A DNA stretch of 64,000 bases from positions 23,259-87,258 of the forward strand of contig JAQJVL010002664.1 in assembly GCA_035578905.1 (NCBI GenBank), read 5' to 3'. Both the position numbers and the translations under genes were made by a program. The notes beneath the pieces are model-generated. The model saw only the letters and a program-made list of their open reading frames with translations. It had not been told where the DNA came from and did no database searches. This DNA is from Stictocephala bisonia. Lineage: Eukaryota; Arthropoda; Insecta; Hemiptera; Membracidae. Positions 20,261 to 30,880 of the stretch are shown piece by piece (position 1 is the stretch's first letter; each line of letters starts with the position of its first letter).

Positions 20261-20959
20261 CTTAAACAAAAGAATATAATTTTGTTTAAGGTCTAAAGAT
20301 CGTATTTAAACATTTAGTATATAATAAAACATTGTCTGATAAAGTCTCATCAGTACCACTTACAGAGGAAACCAACAGTCAGTAATTGTACACAGCTAGA
20401 AAAATGTTACATTAACTACTAGGTCCTGGGTAGATATTTGCCAGAATACAGTAGATCCTTAACCATTCATCTCATCTGTCAGTCAACACAGTTTTTAGAA
20501 CAACATCTTATTATTAGATCAGCTCAATTTTATACATTAACACAGAAGCATTTATTACATTAATACGCAGAAGAATTCTTATATTATGAAAAGACACACC
20601 ACCACTCAATCTAAACACCACATTGAATTTCACATTTTATTTACACTTTGAATATGCTTGAGCAACCTTAACAGATTCCTCTGAATTGCAACTTTTTTCA
20701 TCCTTTTACACTGAGCAATAAAAGCCACTAGTTTCAGAAAGTAATATTGTTGAGGCTGTAGTTTCCACCACCATGGCACCTGTCTTGGAATTGTTAACGA
20801 GTCTGAAGAAGAGGTGAAAAGGTTGAGCGATCAGGTTTTGCAGCTATACACTATTTCACGTTGAGAATTCAGTATGGCTCTTATGGACAAACACATCGCT
20901 ACTAGCTGGTGCAAAAATATAGAGCACTGTCTTCCTGCCCACTGTCATATAGCATCCTC
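20261..20959. other. No supported gene
   Basis: Intron-side sequence of the zinc-finger pseudogene followed by DNA without RT motifs. About 20640-20950 is less AT-rich and may be LINE-derived, but I cannot align it to anything. Confidence 0.3.
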
Positions 20960-21511
20960 ACGGTTTAAAAGTCTCTATGTGTGATAAAAAGGATAAAAAC
21001 TATAAGTGACACCAACATAGCCAAGATCGCTTATCACTCACTTTTCGAATCACATCTTCGTTACGGCCTGGAAGTATGGGGAAATTCATCAGCAACTAAC
21101 CTTTATCGTGTCCTTATCCACCAGAAAAAAGCAGTAAGACTACTAGCAGAGATTGACCAAAGAGAAAGTTGCAGGCCTAAATTCCGTGAACTGAAAATTC
21201 TAACAGTTGTCAGCATATACATCCTAGCTGTAACAACCTACGCCTACAAACTACAACTTCAACGAGGCAGAGATAGGCACAAACACAACACTCAACAGGC
21301 TATGAATTTCACTTTACCAGTGCACCATCTAACACTCTTTGAAGAAAAGCCTTCCTACATGGGAGTGAAGTTTCTGAACTTGCTACCAGAGACAACTAAA
21401 GGACCCAACATAAGTAATACAAGACAGTGTCTATTGGCTTGGCTTGTGGAGAGACCGTTCTACTCAGTTGAAGAGTTTATGAACTGGAGATCTTCACCCA
21501 TGTTCCAGTGA
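20960..21511 (+). pseudogene. LINE L4, RT C-terminal domain
   Basis: 176-codon frame equal to the thumb and C-terminus of a LINE RT: AKIAYHSLFESHLRYGLEVW, LIHQKKAVRLLAEIDQRESC, FRELKILTVVSIYILAV, KPSYMGVKFLNLLPE and ending ERPFYSVEEFMNW. The endonuclease and RT catalytic core are absent, so this is a strongly 5'-truncated copy. Confidence 0.8.
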
Positions 21512-21534
21512 CAGCCACACCCCCTCACAGTTGA

Positions 21535-22240
21535 CCACCACCATGAACAAACACAATTTCTGGGCTTAACTATCGACAATACACTTTCATGGAGTCTTCA
21601 TGTGAGCACAATTTCGAATAAAATATGTGCAGGCATATACGAGGCGACTCAATCAGTGGGTACTGAGGCATCCGTCAAAGCTGCCTATTACGCACTGGTA
21701 GAGTCCCATATTAGATATGGTCTTATCATCTGGGGCAGCTCTAATGGAAACCTGAAAAGGATACTCACCCTCCAGAAAAAGGCAATCAGATCCCTTGCCA
21801 ATCTTGAGCCTCGACAAAGCTGCAGAGAAGCATATCAAAATTTAGGCATTCTGACTGTACCAGCTCTGTATGTATACGAAACAATGCTATATGTTGACAG
21901 ACTCAACTTTGACACTTATAACAATCTCCATGACTATAACACCCGACACGCCTCTAGATATGTTCTGCCCCGCCACCGAACTGCCCTCTTTGAAAAAAAA
22001 CCATCCTATGTAGGGCGGAAACTCAGAAATCGACTGCCAGAGGACCTTCAATCGCTAACTGGAAAGGCACTGAAGAAATTACTTCAAGAATTCCTTGTTA
22101 AGACACCACTCTACAGCCTGGAGGAGTTCCTGGATGCAACAAACACCTAATTGACTTTTCCTTTTGCATTACATGTTTGACTATATTACTGTACTTAATG
22201 TTCATGTAATAGAGAAATTTTGATTTGATTTGATTTGAAC
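21535..22240 (+). pseudogene. LINE L5, RT C-terminal domain and tail
   Basis: Starts inside the RT at QFLGLTIDNTLSWSLHVSTI, then AAYYALVESHIRYGLIIWG, LQKKAIRSLANLEPRQSCRE, LGILTVPALYVYE, KKPSYVGRKLRNRLPED and ends TPLYSLEEFLDATNT (stop at 22150). A 3' tail of TTGAT repeats follows at 22217-22240. The protein is related to L4 but the DNA differs, so this is a separate insertion directly behind L4. The tail type matches that of the CR1-like LINE at 57.66 kb. Confidence 0.8.
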
Positions 22241-22379
22241 AAAACTTAAATTATTAAACTTTAACTGTAAAACAAAATTGTGATTACCTGTAACTACAAT
22301 TTTGTTATTTTTACTCTTGACGCCAATTCTGTACTTGATGTATGCGAATAAAGTATTCTGATTCTGATTCGGTTTTGCT
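22241..22379 (+). mobile_element. LINE 3'UTR fragment with TTCTGA tail
   Basis: Contains AATAAAG followed by TATTCTGATTCTGATTC at 22350-22377. The LINE at 47.36-51.22 kb ends the same way (AATAAACATTCTGATTC), so this is probably a 3' fragment of that family. Confidence 0.5.
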
Positions 22380-23172
22380 CGGATATTATGTTACAGTATT
22401 TTTGTTTATATAAAAACAAATTTATAAAATGTCTCATAACATTTAATTAGGTATTAAATAGTGTAGAAATCAATCATCGTTAGTTAAAACATTATTTAAA
22501 GAACAAACAAATTATTAACTATATAAATCTGTAGATATTTTCCTATATGTTTATTCATTTTGCAAGAAAAATGTTACTGATAAAAAGGGAAATATAGTAA
22601 AAGAGAAAATAAATTATCAAGTATAATGCTGTAAATTAATGTCTACTTGAAGGAATCGAGTTTTAATTAGCCTATTCCAAGAAAAAATTAACGTTTATTT
22701 AGTGGTACAACCCTAGTTTTGTACCAAAATTAACAAGCTTTGAAATTATTAATTTATTTAACACAGTTACAATTGTATATAATAATTTATGTTAGGTTAT
22801 TAGAAGTATTTTATAACAATATTCAAGAAACCCAGTATGAGTTGTTTTACAATAAATAATTAATTAGTTTTAGTAAAAATAAGCCTCCATACAAATAAAA
22901 ACCAGCTCAGTGTGTGTCCTATATTATCTCTAACCCATCAATACCTCAATTGAGGACAAGGCAGGGAGTGACTCGTTTGGGCCTTTCGCTCCTTTCATCT
23001 TATCTGTTGATGCAAAGGAATAAACAAACATCCCTCAAAAAGGAAGTACAAGCGTACATTCAGTGTTGAAGGAGGTCTGTGGTTATTGCTTGTGTTTTTT
23101 TAAGTGTCTTGAAAAAGTGATCGAGTGACTTCAATGATTATAATATTAGTGATTCAGTGTGGTCTTTAACAA
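22380..23172. other. AT-rich DNA, possible 5'UTR of a transposase relic
   Basis: 22380-22890 shows nothing but AT-rich sequence. 22890-23172 is more balanced and leads directly into the ATG at 23173, so it may be the 5' region of the element relic there. Confidence 0.3.
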
Positions 23173-23271
23173 TGGAAAAGAAAGCCAAAAGAAAAATAAT
23201 TAAAAGTGGTGAGAGGAAAACAGAGTTAAATATAAATAAATATTTCGAAAAGTGTTACGGATAAAAATGTA

Positions 23272-23311
<40 letters not shown>

Positions 23312-23420
23312 CAGTGAGGCTATATTAATTAGTGAAAGAACTAGCATTGAAGAATTATAAATTAAGAAAGGAAGGAGATTATGGATAGATTTTCACGCCA
23401 ACAAAAATACCTAAAAAATT
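23173..23420 (+). pseudogene. N-terminal HTH of a DDE-type insect transposase (relic)
   Basis: ATG at 23173 opens MEKKAKRKIIKSGERKTELN and INKYFEKCYG, then a stop. After a TA microsatellite, TSEAILISERTSIEEL and, in another frame, WIDFHANKNT. Insect IS630/Tc-like proteins often begin with a KIIKSGER..I.NV.KYF segment followed by a helix-turn-helix of the form T.EATGVS..TV. The order here fits, but similarity is short and there is no catalytic domain. Confidence 0.4.
23276..23306. repeat. (TA)n microsatellite
   Basis: Thirty-one bases of pure TA repeat interrupting the transposase relic. Confidence 0.95.
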
Positions 23421-24528
23421 AAATAAATTACAATTAAGTTTTTATCATAATTGTGACTGTTTTTATCAAAACTAAAAAAAGAAAACTGCCTGCAGAGGAG
23501 ATATGTTGATAACACTTAACTGATTTTAAATTCCTTGTATGCTTAAATGAACAAACTAAACAAAAATTGCACTTATAAATATATTCAAAGAGAGTTAATA
23601 AACATCAATAAGTTAAGATCAATAACTTACTAAACTTTTGGACCGGGTGGGTTACTAAAAAATAAATGTGACACTTATATACTAAACAAACATTTACTGT
23701 ATTGTAAATGATTTGATGTCCTGTTAAAATAAATGAAAAATAATAACTGGCTATATGCCTGTAATTTTCATTGCCTAATATTATAAATTCAACTTTAAGC
23801 AACATATTTTTAGCATAATACGTTTTATATAAAAATAAATTTCCTCCTGGGTTCATATTTTAGCACCGATGGAATCGTGGATGGTTAACAGTGAGGCCAA
23901 CTCACCAACACGATGACAACTGCTTGCACCGCACAGTCATGTTTCTTTGTCACTTATTACCGACTAAACTATGCATATTGGTGAAAAAAGTTTTGAATAA
24001 AAAATAAAGTACCAGTTTTTATCTACATTTTTCCCACTGATGAAACTTACCTGACCAAAAAATAAAAAACTTCCTCACAGGTCGACTTTTCCATGTCTTT
24101 TCTCAAATATATGAACTAATTTTTACATCTATTATAATATTACAAATTAGTTTTATTATATAATCATTATTTTAATCAATATACAAATTCATACTAACAC
24201 AGTAAGCATCTACTACTTCTGTATAAAGTTTACAAAATTTCAAAATTTTCAATCAATATTTATTCACCTAAAATGCAGTTTAATTAAATTGTGGCCTCTC
24301 AAAACTGAATCTCCAAGGGCTATACGTTTTTAAAGCAAATAATAATTTTTTTAAATTATTAACTTATTTTTTTTATTTTATACCTTTAATAACAGGCAAT
24401 CAATATTTTCCCAACCACTTCCATGCGGAAATTTGATTTTATGATTACTTTGTATCAGCGAGCCAATATTTTTATACAGTGCTGTACCTCAAAAACTCTC
24501 ATTTGATTAGCGTTTTTTATGGACTTAC
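23421..24528. other. AT-rich intergenic or intronic DNA
   Basis: No RT, transposase or finger motifs. The longest open frame (23605-23856, minus) is a low-complexity AT-driven frame. If 24529-24605 is a real first exon on the minus strand, this stretch would be its intron. Confidence 0.35.
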
Positions 24529-24605
24529 CGTACTGCATTCTCAATATGAAATAGATTATAGAGGGCAGGATCAGCTGCTGAAAGTAGTATACGATCACGC
24601 CCCAT
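24529..24605 (-). CDS. Candidate host first coding exon (minus strand)
   Basis: Minus strand: an ATG at 24605 opens MGRDRILLSAADP and ALYNLFHIENAV, and the frame runs into CG/GTAAGT, a consensus splice donor (GTAAGT at 24528-24523). The 77 bases have no stop and are less AT-rich than the surroundings. I do not recognise the peptide, and 25 codons are few, so this may be chance. The next exon would lie at lower coordinates; the zinc-finger acceptor at 20260 is in the wrong phase for a direct join. Confidence 0.25.
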
Positions 24606-24980
24606 CACTGTGAAGTCTAATAACTATCGTCCCAGACAACTGGTGTTTAACTTGAACTCTCTGAATTGAAGATTTTGTAATTCTAGTTTTATGTTTTATC
24701 TTTCTTAGTGATTGCGGGTTTCCTTGTAAGCAGAGTAATGTAGCTCATTCCTTAATGTTTTTGAAAGCAACAGCCCATGAACAACACTTTACTTTTTGCT
24801 CAACTGTAAATGCCATTTTCAAAACAAAAGTGTTGTAATACTGCACTCATAAGAATTATGCAGTTATATCAAATCAAATATTCTTAATTCAATGTCATGT
24901 ACAGTTTAACAAATGCAATAGTGTCATACAATATTTCTACTCCAAAAATTCTTCTATAGAATATAAACTTAAATTAACTA

Positions 24981-26120
24981 TACAGGGTGATCAACTCAAG
25001 GGGCCACAGTTGGGATCTCAAAAAGTACTAATTTTATAGCAAACTTTAAATAGGGAACTTTACCTCTTTTTTTATGCTTATTAAAATTACGTAGTTCAAA
25101 TTTAAAAAATTCGGTCACCATTTTCTAATATGGCGGTCAACTTTGAAATTTCTTATGGGAACCCCTATTTTTTCTATTCAGGTTTTACTGGTAATGTAAG
25201 ACTTTTTCACTCTAGGCATTATTTTGATATACTTCCATTTAGCTGCTAGGAGCGCTGACAGTTTAAGAATTTCAACAATTATTAAAGAGGCATGTTTTAC
25301 CATTTACAAATAATAAAGCTTAACTTAGAGTGCATTATTTTTATTTGTTTAAATGTTAAAGAGTTGTTGCAGTTTCACAAATACTTTTATTTTGTTTAAA
25401 AAAAAATTTAAAACACCTTGTTAATGCAACAACTGTGTATAATGTAAGTGCAAGTACAGCATAAAAAGTAATAAAAGAGTGCACAATTGCACATTATTGT
25501 GTTGTTAGGCAGTAATCAGCTGTTTCATTGTTGCAAATTTCCACTTTGGTTTTACCTCATGGTGACTGAAGATGTAGGAGCAGATATATTTTAGCATATT
25601 TTGCGGTGCACTCCAAAGTATCAATCAGAAAAGTAGCATGTCTGTATCAATTGTCATTCAGATCAATGCAAAAATTACTTCATAAGCACAATTATTAACA
25701 AGTATACCCATATTGCCTGGAGGTCAAGTATAGCCCAGTTCCCACAGCCAGTGTTTTCACAGACATCATGTGGTCCATTCAAATAAATAAAAATAATGCA
25801 CTTATTATTTGGAAATGGTAAAAAATGCACCTTTAATTAAATAATTGTTGAAATAAGAATTTCTTAAACTTTCAGTGCTCCTAGCGGCTAAACCGTTGAG
25901 TATATCAAAATAATGCCCAGAGTGAAAAAGTTTTAGAATTACCAGTAAAACCTCAATTGATCATAAAAAATTGGAATTCCTATTAGGAATTCCAAAGTTG
26001 AACGCCATAAAAGTTGAACTATGTATTTGTAATAAGCATAAAAAATTAGGTAAGTTCCCCATTTATAGTTTGCTGTAAAATTAGTTCTTTTGAGATCCCA
26101 ATTGTGTTGATCACCCTGTG
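24981..26120. mobile_element. TA-flanked inverted-repeat element (mariner-type MITE)
   Basis: The left end TACAGGGTGATCAAC and the inverted right end CACAGGGTGATCAAC sit next to TA (24979-24980 and 26121-26122). Inverted similarity continues inward for over 300 bases, including TTGGGATCTCAAAA, AGCATAAAAAA, ACTGGTAATT-like and GTGAAAAAG segments, and CAATAATT/AATTATTG near 25280 and 25840. The centre (about 25350-25790) is unpaired. No transposase frame, so non-autonomous. It is a different family from 4383-5676 (the tips differ). Confidence 0.7.
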
Positions 26121-26339
26121 TAATGTCTTAATTTATTTTTAAAATCTACTATGTATTTTGTAAATAATTTTTTTAATTTTCATATATTCCAATAAAATTA
26201 TTTATTTCTGTGAGGGCTTTCACCTACAATGTAGGCATCTTCAGACAACAAAATTCTAATTTTAAAACATTTATTTACAAAACATAACAATGTAACTATT
26301 TTAAACATATGGTAGATTTAAAAAAATAATTAAATTTAA

Positions 26340-26343
<4 letters not shown>

Positions 26344-26380
<37 letters not shown>
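26344..26380. repeat. (TA)n microsatellite
   Basis: About 37 bases of TA repeat at the left border of a longer imperfect tandem repeat. Confidence 0.95.
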
Positions 26381-26382
<2 letters not shown>

Positions 26383-26850
26383 TTTTATGTTTAGGAGTAG
26401 AAACAGCCCCCTAAACATCCATTTTTTCCTATAAGAATAATATATATATATGAATACATAGTAATTTTCAGTTAAATTATCTATATTTATAAAAGAAGAA
26501 GTGAAAAATTCAAAATCAATGCAGAGCCTTAACCACAATAGGTAGGATTTTGACATTTGTAAAACATAGCTATTTGAAATGTTTACAGTACCTTAGTTAT
26601 ATGGTCTTAGTGCGTGCTAAGGAAGGATTTTTTTGAAATTCCATCCCTGAGGGGTTGAAACAGCCCCCCAAACATTGAAAGAGGCTGATGAAAATTCAAC
26701 TTACAGAGTAAACCGTAAAAGATAGCTACTTGACATTTTTCAGTACCTTAATTTTATGGTCTTAGTGCATGCAAAGGATTTTTTGAAATTCCATTTCTGA
26801 GGAGTAGAAACAGCCCCCTAAACATCAATTTTTTCCCATAAGAATAACAT
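26383..26850. repeat. Imperfect tandem repeat, about 156-bp period
   Basis: The block GTAGAAACAGCCCCCTAAAC recurs at about 26396, 26653 (diverged) and 26807, and is preceded in two of the three by TTTGAAATTCCAT. The leading segment AGCTATTTGAAATGTTTACA (26567) recurs about 156 bases later as AGCTACTTGACATTTTTCAG. Noncoding; family unknown. Confidence 0.65.
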
Positions 26851-27382
26851 TGGCATTAATTTAATAATTTATTTAAAACAGCTGATACAGAAAAGCATAA
26901 ACATGACAAAAGTTTGTTACATATGTGATTAATTATTGTATTATTTTTTTAATGTTGACAAATTAGTTTTAAATTGTTTTAAGTTGTACGTAAATAATTA
27001 TTTATAAAGTTTGTGTAATTGAAGTTAAAGTGTACATATTAATGCCCTGGAAGAGTGGTTTCATAAGTTTCATTTTTCATATGATTCTTTTTTCTTGTTT
27101 TTTTTCAAGACAATAGTTTAAGCTATGATTGTAGTCGTAGATGGTGAGGATGTTTCTTACCTGATCTTGGTAATGATCTTGGGTATGATCTTGGGGATGG
27201 TAAGTGCCTATTTTACTTCCTGTCTTATACTGTACACGGTTTAGCGTCTCGAGCATCAACGGTGTACGGGTAGCTATCGTAAATCACGTGTCTAACAACT
27301 AGCAGAGATACAAACAGTTCACTATGAACTGGGTAAGCGAACAGTACTCCAGTAAGCTGCAATAGAAAAGTCCAAATGTGAG
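26851..27382. other. AT-rich DNA; nothing certain
   Basis: 27105-27210 contains a short GATCTTGG-type direct repetition (ATGATCTTGGGTATGATCTT). From 27225 base composition becomes more balanced and a minus-strand frame stays open through 27584, overlapping the candidate plus-strand exon at 27383; only one of them can be real. Confidence 0.3.
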
Positions 27383-27548
27383 ACTTACTTGTGAGCTCAA
27401 GGCAGCGGGAGACATTTCCCCCTTCGAGTTTGAAATATATCATGATGGCATACTTCTGGCCAGGTATGAAGAGAATGAAAGAGATAAACAACGTCTCCGG
27501 TTCAGGGGATACAATTTGAAGGCCATTTCGATGTCTTACTTGCTGTGA
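27383..27548 (+). CDS. Candidate orphan exon (unknown protein)
   Basis: The plus-strand frame from an AG at 27381-27382 reads LTCELKAAGDISPFEFEIYH, then DGILLARYEENERDKQRL and RFRGYNLKAISMSYLL to a stop at 27546-27548. Composition is GC-richer than the flanks and the residue make-up looks protein-like, with an Ig-domain flavour (LTCEL...F.IY.DG.LL..Y), but I do not recognise a family. The minus strand over the same bases is also open (27225-27584), with a good acceptor TTCTATTGCAG near 27350. Evidence is compositional only. Confidence 0.25.
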
Positions 27549-27680
27549 CATCAATATCTCCTTCATATAAGGAGAACATCTCAAATCAGAAGCTCCTCTG
27601 ATCCTATGGACTGTTAACCATCCTGTTCATTCTAAACACATCCTACAATTCCTCAAGCTTCTCTGTCAAGCTCTATTATT

Positions 27681-27885
27681 ATGACTGATTTTAATGTGTC
27701 TGTTACAATAAAATTCTCTCTTAGAAAAAATATGAGAGTTTATCTTAGAGATGATGAAACTACTGAAAACTTTTCTGATGTACTTTTGAGAGTAGGTGAT
27801 TGTAAATATTTCGAATCTGGAGGAAATATCAATTTGCCCTCAGAACTAGGAATTGTGATAGTTACTCCAAAGGAATTATTGGACA
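27681..27885 (+). pseudogene. Second Helitron helicase, left piece
   Basis: Plus strand: KFSLRKNMRVYLRDDETTEN, FSDVLLRVGDCKYFESGG, INLPSELGIVIVTPKELLDR. This matches the Helitron helicase segment of form L..NMRV......FA..LL.IGDGK.......I.LP. The frame runs straight into TAATAATAATAATATTTATT, the inverted 3' tail of the minus-strand LINE L7. The helicase resumes at 29623. Confidence 0.7.
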
Positions 27886-29622
27886 GAATAATAATAATAA
27901 TATTTATTTATTCCATCATTTCTTTTTTACAATATACTACACTTTAACAGCTTAGGAACTAATGCTAACCACTTTTCCAGTAATGTGGTTAGCAGAAAAT
28001 GAAAACAATTTTATTACAAATAATTTAGTATAGTTCAGATGTCATAAAAGCCTGAAGTCAACAATGCTGCTTCCTGTGGTGCCCACTAATACAACTATTA
28101 TCTAATTAAAACTATGGAAATAACACATTCAAACAATCCGTGTCACTAACACAATCATTTGCACACTTAATCCACATACATATACAAACAAGAGCAAATA
28201 TTAATGTGTGTACATACATGTTAACACAAATAATAAATTAAACTAAAACAAACAATAAGGACATACATACATATAAAAGTAATACCAAGAATGCCCGTAA
28301 AATTTACAGAAAAAATTTTAAGGTTATAAATATTCATTTAATTATATCTATCCATAATTTACACGAAGGTACATACCCTAAAAACTTATTTTAGAAAACA
28401 GTCATAACTACACTACATCCGACTTAGGACTATTTGATCCTTGTTATACTATCGAATAACTCGAAATATGTAATCCAAATCAATATTATTATATAACCAA
28501 CATTTTAATTTATTACAAAACGCATTTAATTTGTTGCACTTTTTAATTTGGAGTGGAAGCAAGTTGTAAAATGTTGGACCTATATACTTCAAAGATCTTC
28601 TAAAAATTTCTTTCTTCACTTTTGGCAATTTTAATATTTTTTGTTCTGTTAGTCTTGAACTACGCATAAGCTCGTCGACAATATCATTACCACTCATGGT
28701 ATAAAACATTCTTAATCCTTTAAAAACAAAGAGATGTTGGACTGGAAGAACTTTTAATTCTGCGTATAGTCCCCTTAATGAGCTTTCCCTCAAGTTCTTC
28801 TTTAGAATTACGCGTAAGAAATGATTCTGAGTGACTCTTAGCCTTTGTAACAAATATTTAAAGGTACCTCCATAGCACACAATAACATACCGAAATTTTG
28901 ATTCTATCAAAACTCTTAAAAACGACTGGTCACAAATATTGTTGAGAAAGTAGAATGCTCGCATAGAGTGTTTCAATTTGTTATGCAGTTCCACAATGTG
29001 CTCTCCCCAGTTTAGTTTTTCATCAAATATTACACCAAGATATTTGAAACTTGTAACTTTTTCTATAGAAGAACATCTGCAAACATGTCTAGGACAATCT
29101 ATTGAATGGTATTTCAATGCATTTACAAAAACAAAAGGTTTGAAACCAAAGTTGATGTATTTTGTTTTATTTACGTTAACCACCATTCTATTCCTCGTAT
29201 ACCAGTTACGTAGTAGTAATAGGTCATCTGTTATTTTGTCATATATAACACAATCCTCTTTATCTGTGTAAAATAATGCATTATCGTCTGCAAAAGCACT
29301 GATTTCACCTTTAAACTCTTCTTTCAACAAGTCATTTATAAAAATTAAAAATAAAGTGGCAGATATAACCGATTCTTGAGGGACCCCTGAGCGAACACGG
29401 AGTTTTGAACTAACATAGTCACCGATTCGTGTCTGTTGATATCTGCCTGATAGAAAATTTTTTAACCAGTTCAGTGCTATTCCTCTAATCCCTATATTTG
29501 ATAGTTTTGTAAAGAGAATTTCATGTTTCACTAAATCAAAAGCTTTTTTAAAATCAATAAAAAGGCCTTAGCCTTATTTCCGTTATTTAATCCGTTGTAA
29601 AGTTTATTTGTTACGTTAACTA
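27886..29622 (-). pseudogene. LINE L7 reverse transcriptase, 5'-truncated
   Basis: The 3' tail (TTATTATTATTATTC-like) is at 27886. The RT frame runs on the minus strand from about 29622 to 28449: VNVTNKLYNGLNNGNKAK, LFIDFKKAFDLVKHEILFTK, SGVPQESVISATLFLIFIND, ISAFADDNALFY, VNVNKTKYINFGFKP, SFKYLGVIFDEKLNWGEH, and thumb QRLRVTQNHFLRVILKKNLR. It is 5'-truncated between RT motifs 2 and 3. FADD is intact, but the usual PQGS.LGP is changed to PQESVISAT. Inserted in a Helitron helicase, with loss of roughly 100 helicase codons at the junction. Confidence 0.8.
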
Positions 29623-29990
29623 GGGTGTACCAAAATTATGCAATGGTACACATTTACAAGTAACTGCTCTCCATACAAATGTTATTGAAGCAACTATTAT
29701 TACTAGCGGTACTAAAAGAGAATCTGTATTTATTCCTAGAATCCAATTAATTCCTTCAGACTATCCATTCCAATTCAAAAGCGTACTGTCTTTTATTAAT
29801 TTGTTTTTCAATGACTGTTAATAAGTCTCCAGGACAGTCCTTAAAATTTGCAGGCATAGATCTGAGAGAAGTGTGCTATTCCCACAGACAATTTTAAATA
29901 GCCTGTTCTACTGTAGAGTAAGCAGTCCATCAAGTTTAGTTACTTTAACACCAACAGAAAAGACAAATAACATAGATTATAAAAAAGTTT
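29623..29990 (+). pseudogene. Second Helitron helicase, right piece
   Basis: Plus strand: PKLCNGTHLQVTALHTNVIE, TIITSGTKRESVFIPRIQLI, PSDYPFQFK, then across frameshifts MTVNKSPGQSLKFAGIDLRE, and VSSPSSLVTLTPTEK. These are the C-terminal helicase landmarks, in the same order as in the copy at 1867-2835. Frames break near 29780 and 29880. The segment GLPPHKL...GAPIMLLRN that should precede is missing where LINE L7 sits. Confidence 0.8.
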
Positions 29991-30534
29991 TTCTGTAAGT
30001 TATGCTTAAAATTCTTAAATGTGCTGCATAATTGATAGCAAATTGTTGTATTGCAAATTTATAACTTGAAATAAAAAGTAACAATATTAGTTTTAATTCA
30101 TATGTTTTTTAAAACCAATGTGAAAATTTTCATTTTGGTGTTGTTTTTCTGAATCACTTTTGATTAATGTATTATAGATTAATTACCTTCAATCTGCCAG
30201 TGATCCTGCAAATCTTCTTGGATTACGCATTTCAGCTTTTATGCCTTCCTATACTCTTAATGATTATTACAATTTACGTTTTTAGTATTGATGATAAAAA
30301 AATGCAAAATAAATAGGCATATCTTCTATTTATTCATGCATACCCTAAGTTCATAAACTAAAATGCTTACAAACACTTATAATTTGATTAAGAAAATTAT
30401 AAATTTCATACAAGTTATATAAAACTTGAAAGTTAGTGGGTGAAGTCGCAATGGGGGTGCTAGTACTATATAAACGAAGAATTTTGAATGGGTGGAGGGT
30501 CATTATTTACAATTAGAGTATTAAATTTGTTCAT
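29991..30534. other. AT-rich DNA; weak Helitron-end candidate at 30460-30464
   Basis: Downstream of the helicase, AACTTGAAAGTT (a 12-base palindrome, about 30424-30435) precedes GGGGGTGCTAG followed by T. Position and CTAG/T suit a Helitron 3' end, but the hairpin is minimal and 25 bases away, farther than usual. Confidence 0.25.
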
Positions 30535-30880
30535 GTAGAAAGTTTCTGACACATCTAAGTATTGATTTTTGTTAATTTGTTTTAGAACTTTAAATTTTTA
30601 AAAGTTATGTCCTTTTATAGTGCATTTTTGGCCATTGCTGATTTTTACATTGTCAATACTTAAAATTTGCTCTGTTCTTTGAATACTGTTTCAATTTTTT
30701 TTCTGGCCAATATAAACTTTATCACAATTATCACAGTTTTATATATTCCAGATTTATCTTCTTCATTTATTTTTGATTTTGGGTTTTTCACAATAGGTTT
30801 TTTATTTGATGACTTGTTCTGAACGATAAATTTATATTATGTTTTTTGAATATCTTCGTTTTCTCAGAATATTCATTGTA
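30535..30880 (-). pseudogene. Penelope-like element, GIY-YIG remnant 2
   Basis: The minus strand reads GIYKT and, after a shift, NCDKVYIGQ, then SIQRTEQILSIDNVKISNGQ, GHNF, KFKVLKQINKNQYLDVSE and TFYMN. This is the Penelope GIY-YIG domain: C.NC.K.YIGQT followed by ..SAVA.H.L..GH.F....LK.V.K...LD..E...I. The DNA is not the same copy as 8040-8748. Frames are broken and the RT part is not visible. Confidence 0.6.

Noticed and set aside
26296..26556. 86-codon minus-strand frame
   Set aside because: Built on a TA microsatellite (Tyr-Ile repeat).
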